Shown: positions 1-8,626 of the stretch, piece by piece | Layout: each line of letters begins with the position of its first letter | How positions within the stretch are numbered: position 1 is the first letter of the stretch | Assembly: GCA_021734045.1 (NCBI GenBank) | Contig: JAIPJR010000019.1 | Location: 1 to 37,209, forward strand | DNA length: 37,209 nucleotides | DNA from: Fidelibacterota bacterium | Lineage (GTDB): Bacteria > Fidelibacterota > UBA8477 | Direction of reading: 5' to 3' | Made by a program: the position numbers and the translations under genes | Notes under the pieces: generated by a model | Databases searched by the model: none | What the model was told of the DNA's origin: nothing | The model's input: the letters and a program-made list of their open reading frames with translations, nothing else

Positions 1-2933
1 TTGGTCAGGCGCCGGAATTTTATTTCCATGTGTATAACCTGCTGGGGGATCCCGGATTGAGAATTTGGACAGACACACCGCAGGAAATTCTGGTCTCCCA
101 TCCCGACAGTGTGCAATTCGGCGATCGCTCCGTTACGGTGCAGGTTAGGGGGACGAATGGCGAGCCAATTCAGGGTGCTTTCGTCTATCTGAAAAGCGCC
201 ATGAATGCGCTGGGGTACGAGACCGATGAGCAGGGACGGGTCAGTTTGCCGGTTGTTGTGGATGGGAGTGATATTAGCCTCACCGTAACGGGGCGAAATT
301 TACGACCCTGGCTGGCCACCATTCCGGTGAGTGCCACGCCCCATGACCTGTCGTTGATTGATATTGACTGGCAGGGCGCTGTGCCTTTGACGGGTGGAGA
401 CGAAGGGTATTTGACCCTGGTTCTGGAGGGAGGCACAGAGCGTGTGATGGATGTGGAATTGAGTCTGGAGTGTAACAGCCCGTGGGTTACCGTACTTCAG
501 GCGCAGGATTTGATTCCCATGGTTACTGCCGGTGCGATTCTTTCCCATGATTCCCAATTAGCCATCCGTATCGAAGCGGGCGTTCCCGACTCGACGCTGG
601 CCTTTTTGCGCATTGGTATTAACACCGGTACTGAAAACCGTGTGGAGCAATTTCCCCTGTTACTGCAGAATACTCGCCTGACTTTTCCATCTGTGGAAAT
701 GATCCAGGGAAATCCGGCACCGGGTGATTCGGTGCAGGTTCGTTTGACACTGATGAACGGTGGTTCGCTGGCGGCGGAGCCGGGAACGGGCATGTTGGCA
801 TTTTCACCGGGTGTGTCCAGCTCGGTGAGCGCGATAAGCTGGCCGTCTCTGGAGCCGGGGGAAGTGTTGCAGATCCCGGAGCCCGTTACACTCCACTTTG
901 ATGCGTCGCTCTTTCCCGGGGAAAGCATCACCGCCATGCTCATCGCGGGCATGGATACGCTGCAGCAGACATTTTTTCTCTCACCTCCGGGCCCTTACGA
1001 TCCTTCTGTACCGGACGCCTATGGGTATCGCGTATTTGACGACATGGACCTGGCTTATTCCAAAGCACCAGACTATGCGTGGTATGAAATTGATCGGCTC
1101 AATACCGGTCCCGGACAGCCATTACCCATTTATGACCCGGAAGACGAAAGAGATGCTGCTGTCGTAGTGGACCTGCCATTTCCGGTAAAATATTATGGCC
1201 GTACCTATCATGAGGTGACGATATGTAGTAACGGCTGGCTGGCGATGGGGCGCAGCGGGGAAGTGAATTTTAGAAACCGCACGATTCCCTCTCCCATGGG
1301 GCCGGCAGCCATGCTCGCGCCTTTTTGGGACGATTTATACACGAATCCGGGACGGGTGAGTCATTACGCCATGCCAGATGGTTCCTCCTACATCGTGGAG
1401 TGGAAAAATATGGCCAATGCTTACACTGGTCAGCTGGAGAGTTTTCAGGTGGTCATTCTTAATGACACCATCGCAACACCCACCGGTGATAATGAGATTT
1501 TATTTCTGTATCAGGAATTCAACAATGTGGATGGCTATGAAAATTATGCCACGGTGGGTATTGAGTCTCCGGATTATGCCACAGGCCAACAGGTGACTTA
1601 CGCGAACCGGTACGATTCATCCCTGCTGCCCCTGGGAGCTGAACGCGCCCTGTTATTCACAACTGCTCGCGGGGAGCGTTTGCCGGCGGCGGCGATTATG
1701 GTGGATCAGACGGCGTTGCATTTCACCGTAAACCCCTGGGATTGGGCAGCCGACTCCATTGCCATTACCAATGTTGGTGAATCGCCATTGCTCTATACCA
1801 TCACACCGGTGGCAGAGACGGCAGGTGACATGACGCGCGAAGGGAGCCCATCGATTGCTAATCCCCGGGTTAACACTACGCCTGAGAAAACCAAAGGAGC
1901 AGAGGAGCCGCTGGTATCGCGGAGTGTGCGGGATTCGGTGGATGCGTTTGGTTACCAATGGCGCGATCAACATGATCCCAGCACGCCACCCTTCGCCTGG
2001 GTGAATGTTGAGCAGCCGGGCAATTTAATCACCAATCCCACCGACCCGGACGACGCGGTGTGGGGACCCCTGCCGGTGGGCTTTGACTTTCCATTCTACG
2101 GAGAAAGCTTTGACGAGATTTGGATTTGCAGCAATGGCCTGGTCTCTTTCAGTCATTTTGAGGGACCTCAATTCTACAACTGGCCGCTACCCAGTGTGAA
2201 TGCGCCGGCGAATCTGATTGCCGCGTGGTGGGATGATTTGAATGGTGGTACGACTGCTTCCGGCAGTCTGTTTGTTCGCTCCAATTCGGTGGATTCGTGC
2301 GTGATTACCTACCGGGATTTTCCGCGCTGGGGTACATCCTCTACCTACACATTTCAGGTGATTTTGGAGATTGACGGAACCATCACCATCCAGTATGGTG
2401 ATATGGAGGGGCCACGAACATCAGCTACCATTGGTATCCAAAATGGCACGGCGGATATGGGATTGACGGCTTTGTACAATAACTACAACACCATTGAAGC
2501 CGGTTCTGTCATCCAGTTCCTCCGTCCAAATAGTTGGTTTAACACCAGTGATTGGCGTGGAACAATAGGGGCTGGTGAAACCGGATATTTTTCCGTGCAA
2601 ATCATTGCGCGGGGGCTCGAACCGGGTAGTTATAGCATGCCATTGCTGTTACAAAGTAATGCCGGGAATGAGTCTGAGATTCCTATCGCCGTACAGGTGG
2701 ATGTTGAATTGGGCACTCCGCCGCCAGGCGATGTGAATCTGGATTACCGCGTGGATTTGTTGGATTTCAACCTGATGTTGGCGCTGATTACTCAGCAGAC
2801 AGAGCCGACGCCGACGCAACTTTCAGCCGGTGATCTTTACCCGGATGGTCGGCTTGATGTGTTGGATTTGGTTCGCCTGCTGGAGCAGATATTAAACCAG
2901 CCGGCAGCGCTGATTGAACCGGGTCTGCCATAA
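1..2933 (+). CDS. C-terminal part of a C25 (gingipain-like) peptidase family protein, truncated by the left window edge; ends in a dockerin-like domain
   Basis: Frame is open to the window edge (GQAPEFYFHVYNLLGDPGLRIW...), matching the end of the C25 domain in the 8627 ORF (GEMGEFYFHTYNILGDPSLPIW). C-terminus GDVNLDYRVDLLDFN...AGDLYPDGRLDVLDLVRLLEQIL resembles a dockerin pair. The listed GTG start at 30 is internal. Confidence 0.8.
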   Translation, partial: GQAPEFYFHVYNLLGDPGLRIWTDTPQEILVSHPDSVQFGDRSVTVQVRGTNGEPIQGAFVYLKSAMNALGYETDEQGRVSLPVVVDGSDISLTVTGRNLRPWLATIPVSATPHDLSLIDIDWQGAVPLTGGDEGYLTLVLEGGTERVMDVELSLECNSPWVTVLQAQDLIPMVTAGAILSHDSQLAIRIEAGVPDSTLAFLRIGINTGTENRVEQFPLLLQNTRLTFPSVEMIQGNPAPGDSVQVRLTLMNGGSLAAEPGTGMLAFSPGVSSSVSAISWPSLEPGEVLQIPEPVTLHFDASLFPGESITAMLIAGMDTLQQTFFLSPPGPYDPSVPDAYGYRVFDDMDLAYSKAPDYAWYEIDRLNTGPGQPLPIYDPEDERDAAVVVDLPFPVKYYGRTYHEVTICSNGWLAMGRSGEVNFRNRTIPSPMGPAAMLAPFWDDLYTNPGRVSHYAMPDGSSYIVEWKNMANAYTGQLESFQVVILNDTIATPTGDNEILFLYQEFNNVDGYENYATVGIESPDYATGQQVTYANRYDSSLLPLGAERALLFTTARGERLPAAAIMVDQTALHFTVNPWDWAADSIAITNVGESPLLYTITPVAETAGDMTREGSPSIANPRVNTTPEKTKGAEEPLVSRSVRDSVDAFGYQWRDQHDPSTPPFAWVNVEQPGNLITNPTDPDDAVWGPLPVGFDFPFYGESFDEIWICSNGLVSFSHFEGPQFYNWPLPSVNAPANLIAAWWDDLNGGTTASGSLFVRSNSVDSCVITYRDFPRWGTSSTYTFQVILEIDGTITIQYGDMEGPRTSATIGIQNGTADMGLTALYNNYNTIEAGSVIQFLRPNSWFNTSDWRGTIGAGETGYFSVQIIARGLEPGSYSMPLLLQSNAGNESEIPIAVQVDVELGTPPPGDVNLDYRVDLLDFNLMLALITQQTEPTPTQLSAGDLYPDGRLDVLDLVRLLEQILNQPAALIEPGLP

Positions 2934-3088
2934 ATTATTCCGCTGTTTTGAAATTCAATCTTTATCAAATTTTAAATTGTTTCCTGCCACTATCAGCGGG
3001 TTATGTTCCCGCCTGAATGAAAAAGTGAATCCGGAGACACACCGCCACATGCGGGACTGTATCAGGGAAAAAAGGAACACGAAAGAGA

Positions 3089-6000
3089 ATGGGGCTGAAA
3101 ATGTATAAGCTGGTCATGGGACTATTGATATCACTCACATTAAGGGCTGCGGATGAAACATTTTTATGGCCGGATAATGGCGTTCCGGTACGCCAGGGCG
3201 TTCATATTGAATGGCAGCGTACGGGTGATGCCAATGCAGATGGAACCATGATTTTTGCCTGGTCCGATACCCGTACCGGCGACCGGGATGTATATGCCCA
3301 GAAGGTTGATACGGATGGAAATACCCTGTGGGGAGACACGGGCGTGCGACTCTCCAATGCCATGGGGCGGCAGGAAGACCCGGTGCTGGTTTCCGATGGA
3401 AATGGCGGTGCTTTTGTGTCCTGGATCGACTACCGGGATGACGAGGGTGGTGATGTGTATGTGCAGCATGTGACAGCGTCAGGTGAAATTTCCTGGGACG
3501 CCGCCGGTGTGCCCGTTGCGGTGAACGATGGTTCCCAGCAGCTGGTGAATATGGCCCGGGGTGCTGATGGCTATGCGTATGTGATTTGGTATGATACCTT
3601 TTTATCCCAGGAGACCGATATCTTCGGGACCGTGTTGAATCTGGACGGACCACTGGTGGACACGGCAGTGAACGGCTTTCCTGTGGTGACCGCTTCCGGC
3701 AGCCAGTCCAGCAATAGTATCGAAACCAGTGGTAGTGAAGCAGTTATTGTCTGGATGGACAGTCGTGAACCAGACAATTCTAATATTTATGCCCAGCGTG
3801 TGGATACCACCTTTACCCGCCTGTGGGGGGATAATGGCAAGTTGGTGTGTGGAAATGCCGGACCGGAAGACAAGCCCAAGGTTGTTCCTGCCGACGGTAA
3901 CCGGGTTGCAGTCGCCTGGAAGGACAGCCGGGTGAATCAGCAGGGTGACATTTATGCCCAGTTATTGGATGAGAATGGTGATGCGGTCTGGACGACAGAT
4001 GGCATTCCGGTGACATCCCATACCGCGAAACAGGAAAATGTGCGCCTGAAAACGGATGGCACGGCCAATATTTACATCATCTGGGAAGATTTCCGCAATC
4101 AATCTGAGTATTCGGATGTTTACATCCAGAGTCTTGATTTTAATGGTACAATTCGCTGGGAGGCAAATGGATTGCCTGTTTCGATCGCTGCTTTTAAGCA
4201 GGTCCAACCACGGCTCACTGGCGATGACACCGATGGTGTCTTTGTTGTCTGGCAGGATGAGCGCGATGGCGGTTGGCCAAAATCAGACATATATATCCAA
4301 CATGTAGCCAGCGACGGCAGTATGGTTTTTGATGAGAATGGCATGGCCGTTACATCCGGATTGACTTACCAGATTTCACCGTTGGTACGCTCCGACGGGA
4401 ACGACGGTGCTTTTGTAGTCTGGGGAGGTCAGGAAACCGGGAGTATCGGTATAAATGGCCAGCACATCAGCACCTCTGGAACGGTTGAGTGGGACCCCAC
4501 CGGTGTGGAATTTTACTACGGCATTGACGGTGATGCGACCCGCTCGAAGGTTTTACCATGGGGAGAAGATGAATTTCTCGTCATGTGGGAAGATCACCGC
4601 AAGGGGAGTCAGGGCTCCACTGCCATGGCTCAGGTGATGGATAATACCGCTGCAATTACCTACGCGCTGAATGGAAAACCCCTAAGCCAGAATGCCCAAC
4701 AGGATATTCCCAGTCTGGTTTCCGATGGGAATGGTGGTGGTTACCTGGGTTTCCTTTCCAATGAACAGGGGATTTTGAATCTCTATGCCCAGCATCTGGA
4801 CCCAACCCTGACGCCCACCTGGGGAGACAATGGTGTGCGCGTGTACGACCAAAACTATTTTGATCAGGATGCACCCCTGTTGGTAAAGGGCGAAGACGGT
4901 TTTTTGTATTATATCTGGTCGGAGGTACGCAATTTTTTCGATAACGATGTTTTTGTTCAGAAATTCGATCCCTATGGCAATCCCCAGTGGGCAGATGGAG
5001 GCGTGAGTATCGCACCGGATGAGCCGGGTGATGATTATGCCAAAGCTGCGTTGGCTATGGCGGATTCGGGAATTGTGATTGTCTGGCAGACAACCCCTAC
5101 GTTCGACAATCTTGACCTGTATGTGTCTAAAATGACTGCTGATGGGACCGTGGCGTGGCGTCAGACTCTGGCGGATGCCCAACGGAATCAGGAAAATCCT
5201 CGGGCGGTGTACGACGCCGCGCTGGATCGCTTTTATGTTGCCTGGGAAGATCCTCGCGGCACTGACACGGATATTTACATGAAATACGGTGATTCAGACG
5301 GTAATCTGTCCCAAGATATCATCATTACGGATGCCGTGAACGACCAGGTGGGCATCAGTCTGAGTATTGCCGATGATGGATCTGGGGCGGTGTGGGCTGC
5401 CTGGCAGGATTACCGGGATGGCGTCCAGTACGACATTTGGGTGCGGAATATGACTACTGCAGCACCAGCAGAGCAGATTACGGACCTGCCATCGGACCAG
5501 ATTGCCCCGGCCATTCGTGTTGTCACTGCTGATCGCTATTTGCTGGCCTGGGAGGATTTCCGGAACGATATCACCTCCGACCTCTATTTTTTCGATAATA
5601 TGGGTGCTGCGGTGTACTCGGCTGCCAATGGCGCCCTGCTTTGCAATGCTATTAGTAAGCAGACTGCAGTGAAAATTGTGCCCTACGCGGATAGCACACC
5701 CGACACAATGAAATATGTGCTGGTTTGGGAAGACAAGCGGGCTTCGGGAAAAACGGAGCTCTTCAATATCTACGCCCAGACCTACTCCAATGACTTTACT
5801 GCGCTGGAGGATGAACCTGCCCAGCCCCTCACATTTTCACTGGGTGCCGCCTATCCCAACCCCTTCAATGGTGCCGTGACGGTACCGTTTTCCCAGCCGG
5901 TCACTGGCCAGGTGCAGGTGACGGTATTTGATTTGCTGGGCCGGAACGTCTATTCCCGGATACACACTTTGCAAAACCAGTCCTCCCTGCTATGGGCGGG

Positions 6001-6100
6001 CATGGATAACCAGGGACGTTCACTCCAAAGCGGGATTTACTTCCTGAATGTATGGGTTTCCGGTCAGTCCTTCACCCAAAAAGTGACCTACTTGAAGTAG
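3089..6100 (+). CDS. Secreted propeller-like repeat protein with T9SS type A C-terminal sorting domain
   Basis: Signal peptide; about 16 repeats of W-x-D-x-R...D-[IV]-Y-x-Q; C-terminal AAYPNPFNGAVTVPF...SGIYFLNVWVSGQSFTQKVTYLK. Start could also be ATG 3101. Confidence 0.85.
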   Translation: MGLKMYKLVMGLLISLTLRAADETFLWPDNGVPVRQGVHIEWQRTGDANADGTMIFAWSDTRTGDRDVYAQKVDTDGNTLWGDTGVRLSNAMGRQEDPVLVSDGNGGAFVSWIDYRDDEGGDVYVQHVTASGEISWDAAGVPVAVNDGSQQLVNMARGADGYAYVIWYDTFLSQETDIFGTVLNLDGPLVDTAVNGFPVVTASGSQSSNSIETSGSEAVIVWMDSREPDNSNIYAQRVDTTFTRLWGDNGKLVCGNAGPEDKPKVVPADGNRVAVAWKDSRVNQQGDIYAQLLDENGDAVWTTDGIPVTSHTAKQENVRLKTDGTANIYIIWEDFRNQSEYSDVYIQSLDFNGTIRWEANGLPVSIAAFKQVQPRLTGDDTDGVFVVWQDERDGGWPKSDIYIQHVASDGSMVFDENGMAVTSGLTYQISPLVRSDGNDGAFVVWGGQETGSIGINGQHISTSGTVEWDPTGVEFYYGIDGDATRSKVLPWGEDEFLVMWEDHRKGSQGSTAMAQVMDNTAAITYALNGKPLSQNAQQDIPSLVSDGNGGGYLGFLSNEQGILNLYAQHLDPTLTPTWGDNGVRVYDQNYFDQDAPLLVKGEDGFLYYIWSEVRNFFDNDVFVQKFDPYGNPQWADGGVSIAPDEPGDDYAKAALAMADSGIVIVWQTTPTFDNLDLYVSKMTADGTVAWRQTLADAQRNQENPRAVYDAALDRFYVAWEDPRGTDTDIYMKYGDSDGNLSQDIIITDAVNDQVGISLSIADDGSGAVWAAWQDYRDGVQYDIWVRNMTTAAPAEQITDLPSDQIAPAIRVVTADRYLLAWEDFRNDITSDLYFFDNMGAAVYSAANGALLCNAISKQTAVKIVPYADSTPDTMKYVLVWEDKRASGKTELFNIYAQTYSNDFTALEDEPAQPLTFSLGAAYPNPFNGAVTVPFSQPVTGQVQVTVFDLLGRNVYSRIHTLQNQSSLLWAGMDNQGRSLQSGIYFLNVWVSGQSFTQKVTYLK

Positions 6101-6126
6101 GTATTTACACCTGCATTTAATTATTG

Positions 6127-6155
6127 AAAAGGGCGGCTGGGAGGTCGCCCTTTTT
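6127..6155 (+). terminator. Putative rho-independent terminator after the repeat-protein gene
   Basis: AAAAGGGCG-(10 nt loop)-CGCCCTTTT followed by T, 27 bp after the stop codon. Confidence 0.75.
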
Positions 6156-6241
6156 ACCTGCCGGATACATCGCTCCGTTATGAATCTTTTTACATTTTTA
6201 AATTGTGCTTCCCTGGGGGGGGTAAGTTATGTTCTCCGGCA

Positions 6242-8620
6242 ATGCAAACGCCACTCTCCATGACGACAAGGACCTTATTCGTGCGGAACATTTTCCTCCC
6301 TCTATTGCTACTGCTTTTCGTGGTGCTAAAACCGGCTACCGGACAGGCTTTAGACCCCCGTTATCATACCTATGAAGAAGTCAACGCTTACCTGGATTCG
6401 CTGAGTCAGATTCCCCTGCTTCAGAATATATTGACCGTGGAGGAAATCGGACGATCCAGTAACGAAAATTTCCCCATTATGGTGGCTAAATTGTCTGACA
6501 ATCCCACCGTGGATGAGGATGAGCCGGCGGTACTTTTTCTGGGGCAATGTCACGCCGAGGAAATTCTGGGGCTGGAAATCACAATTGGGCTGATTGATAC
6601 ACTGGTGAACGGGTTCCAGCGGCACAATTCACACATCATGGCCATTTTGCAGAACATGGAAATCTGGATTGTGCCCACCTACAACCCGGAAGGGTTACGG
6701 GTCGTGCATGGATTTGAGGAGAATGGTGAATGGGTACAGGATGTAACCTACCGGAAAAACCGGACGGACAACAATAATAACGGAATTTTTGACTATGAAC
6801 CCGGTATCGGGTACGATTTTGACGGTGTGGATCCAAACCGGAATTATAGCTTCAACTGGATACATGGCGATGCACTGGGGGTGGGGGACTACGATTATTT
6901 CCGTGGACCGGCGCCATTTTCGGAAGCGGAAACGCGGTCAGTGCGTGATCTGGCATTAAGCCAGTATTTTTCCTTCTCCGTCGCCTATCATTCTGCCCGC
7001 AGCGGCATTCCTGAAATCATCTATTATCCCTGGGAATGGTACGAAACCAAATATCCGCCGGGGTATGCACTGATTGACGGTATTGCACAGGAATTGGGCA
7101 GCCGGATCGTAAATGAAGCGGGTGATGGTCACTATGCGGTGACGCCGGGGAAAACCCTGCGGGGGAATGCCCATGACTGGTTTTACACACAGACCGGCAG
7201 CATCTCGTTTCTCATCGAAGTCGGAACCAATAATTTGCAACCCAGTCGCCCCCTGATTGATGATACGATTCAGCGTAATCTGGTGGGCTGTTTTTACCTG
7301 ATTGATCGCGCGCTGGGATATCCACCGGAGAGCAAATCCCAGATGCGGGGGATTGTGCGAAATGTCCAAACCAGTGAGCCATTAGCCGGTGCAACCGTAG
7401 AAATGTGGCGACTGAATGTTTCCCAGGAATATGAGCCCATGGAGGGTTCCATGTTCGCAGCAAGGAAGACCGATTCGTACGGACGCTACCGACGTGTTTT
7501 GCAGCAGGGGACCTATAAAGTCGCCGTATCCATGCCCGGCTTCATACCGGATACGGTCGCAGGGATCAGTACGAGTAATAATTACTCCACGGATAGGGAT
7601 TTTCTGCTCACGCCTTACCCGGTGCGTACATTGAATCTGTCACTCAGCTCCAGCGACGGCGGGAATGATGTCTATGCTGTCATCCTTTGCGATGCAGAGG
7701 GACGGGATACATTGGAATTCGGAGCCGGTAACCATGTGCTCACCAGGCAGACGGATAAAACCTCAGTAACCGTCTCTGCGGTGGGGAAATTTCCCCAGAC
7801 ACACCGGGTGAATTTGTCTGCGGAGGAGACTGACCTGGCTGTTGTACTCCACCCTTCAGTGGAATTATACACAGAAGATTATACTGATTTGTCTGACTGG
7901 TGGGGGAATGGCAGCTGGAGCAATTCAGCAGGTGTGTTGAAATCCCAGTCCGGATTATTTTACGACGATAACGCCACTTTTTTGCTGCGCAGTCAGGCGT
8001 TTTCTATTGGTGGGATGGAACAAATCGGCCTTCGTCTGAACCATCAATACGAAGTGGAATGGGATTTGGACACGCTGGGGTTGCGTTTGGAGACGGCGGA
8101 GGGAACGCTGATTGAAAAATCGTGGACCCATCAATATTGGGCTGCTGTAACGGAGACATTTTGGACCAGCATTGAAACGGACGCTGATTCAGCCTGGGTG
8201 GAACTGCGGGTTCGCACTGATAGTACAGTGTACTTCCGCGGCTGGGAAATCGATGAGATACTGGTATTCGGTACTGATTCAGTATTTACTGGTTTGGATA
8301 ACCGTGATTTTACCACCCGGGAGGATGCTTTTTCTGCATCCGCCAAAATCCTCTCGATTGACCCGAATCCAATGAACCAGCGGACGGCGGTGCGCTACGA
8401 ACTACCCCGGCCGGCGAATGTCTCCATCCGGGTGTTCAATATTCTCGGACAGGAAGTTTTCCAGACCCAGATCGCTGCCGGCGCCGGTGTGAATTCATGG
8501 TATTGGAACGGACGTAACCGATTTGGTGAGTCTTTGTCGGCGGGTATTTACCTGGTGCATTTTCAGGCACAGAATTGGCACTTGACGCAGAAATTACTCA
8601 AACTTACAACCCAGGGATAA
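6242..8620 (+). CDS. M14 family zinc carboxypeptidase, secreted, with T9SS type A sorting domain
   Basis: HAEE zinc motif (LGQCHAEEILGLE), DPNRNYSFNW, SFLIEVGTNN; C-terminal DPNPMNQRTAVRYELP...ILGQEVF...SAGIYLVHFQ. ORF track starts at TTG 6203; ATG 6242 or 6260 (signal peptide MTTRTLFVRNIFLPLLLLLFVV) is more plausible. Confidence 0.88.
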   Translation: MQTPLSMTTRTLFVRNIFLPLLLLLFVVLKPATGQALDPRYHTYEEVNAYLDSLSQIPLLQNILTVEEIGRSSNENFPIMVAKLSDNPTVDEDEPAVLFLGQCHAEEILGLEITIGLIDTLVNGFQRHNSHIMAILQNMEIWIVPTYNPEGLRVVHGFEENGEWVQDVTYRKNRTDNNNNGIFDYEPGIGYDFDGVDPNRNYSFNWIHGDALGVGDYDYFRGPAPFSEAETRSVRDLALSQYFSFSVAYHSARSGIPEIIYYPWEWYETKYPPGYALIDGIAQELGSRIVNEAGDGHYAVTPGKTLRGNAHDWFYTQTGSISFLIEVGTNNLQPSRPLIDDTIQRNLVGCFYLIDRALGYPPESKSQMRGIVRNVQTSEPLAGATVEMWRLNVSQEYEPMEGSMFAARKTDSYGRYRRVLQQGTYKVAVSMPGFIPDTVAGISTSNNYSTDRDFLLTPYPVRTLNLSLSSSDGGNDVYAVILCDAEGRDTLEFGAGNHVLTRQTDKTSVTVSAVGKFPQTHRVNLSAEETDLAVVLHPSVELYTEDYTDLSDWWGNGSWSNSAGVLKSQSGLFYDDNATFLLRSQAFSIGGMEQIGLRLNHQYEVEWDLDTLGLRLETAEGTLIEKSWTHQYWAAVTETFWTSIETDADSAWVELRVRTDSTVYFRGWEIDEILVFGTDSVFTGLDNRDFTTREDAFSASAKILSIDPNPMNQRTAVRYELPRPANVSIRVFNILGQEVFQTQIAAGAGVNSWYWNGRNRFGESLSAGIYLVHFQAQNWHLTQKLLKLTTQG

Positions 8621-8626
8621 GCATAG

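Noticed and set aside
30-32. Listed start (GTG) of the first ORF
   Set aside because: The frame is open to the window edge and the upstream residues match the end of a C25 domain, so this is an internal codon of a truncated gene.
3135-3653. 172-aa minus-strand ORF with many His/Arg/Pro
   Set aside because: Antisense of the propeller repeats; low-complexity composition reflects the repeated coding pattern opposite.
6215-6222. Run of eight G just upstream of the M14 gene (possible phase-variable tract)
   Set aside because: It lies before the likely ATG start (6242 or 6260); only the implausible TTG start at 6203 would make it coding. No evidence of length variation available.
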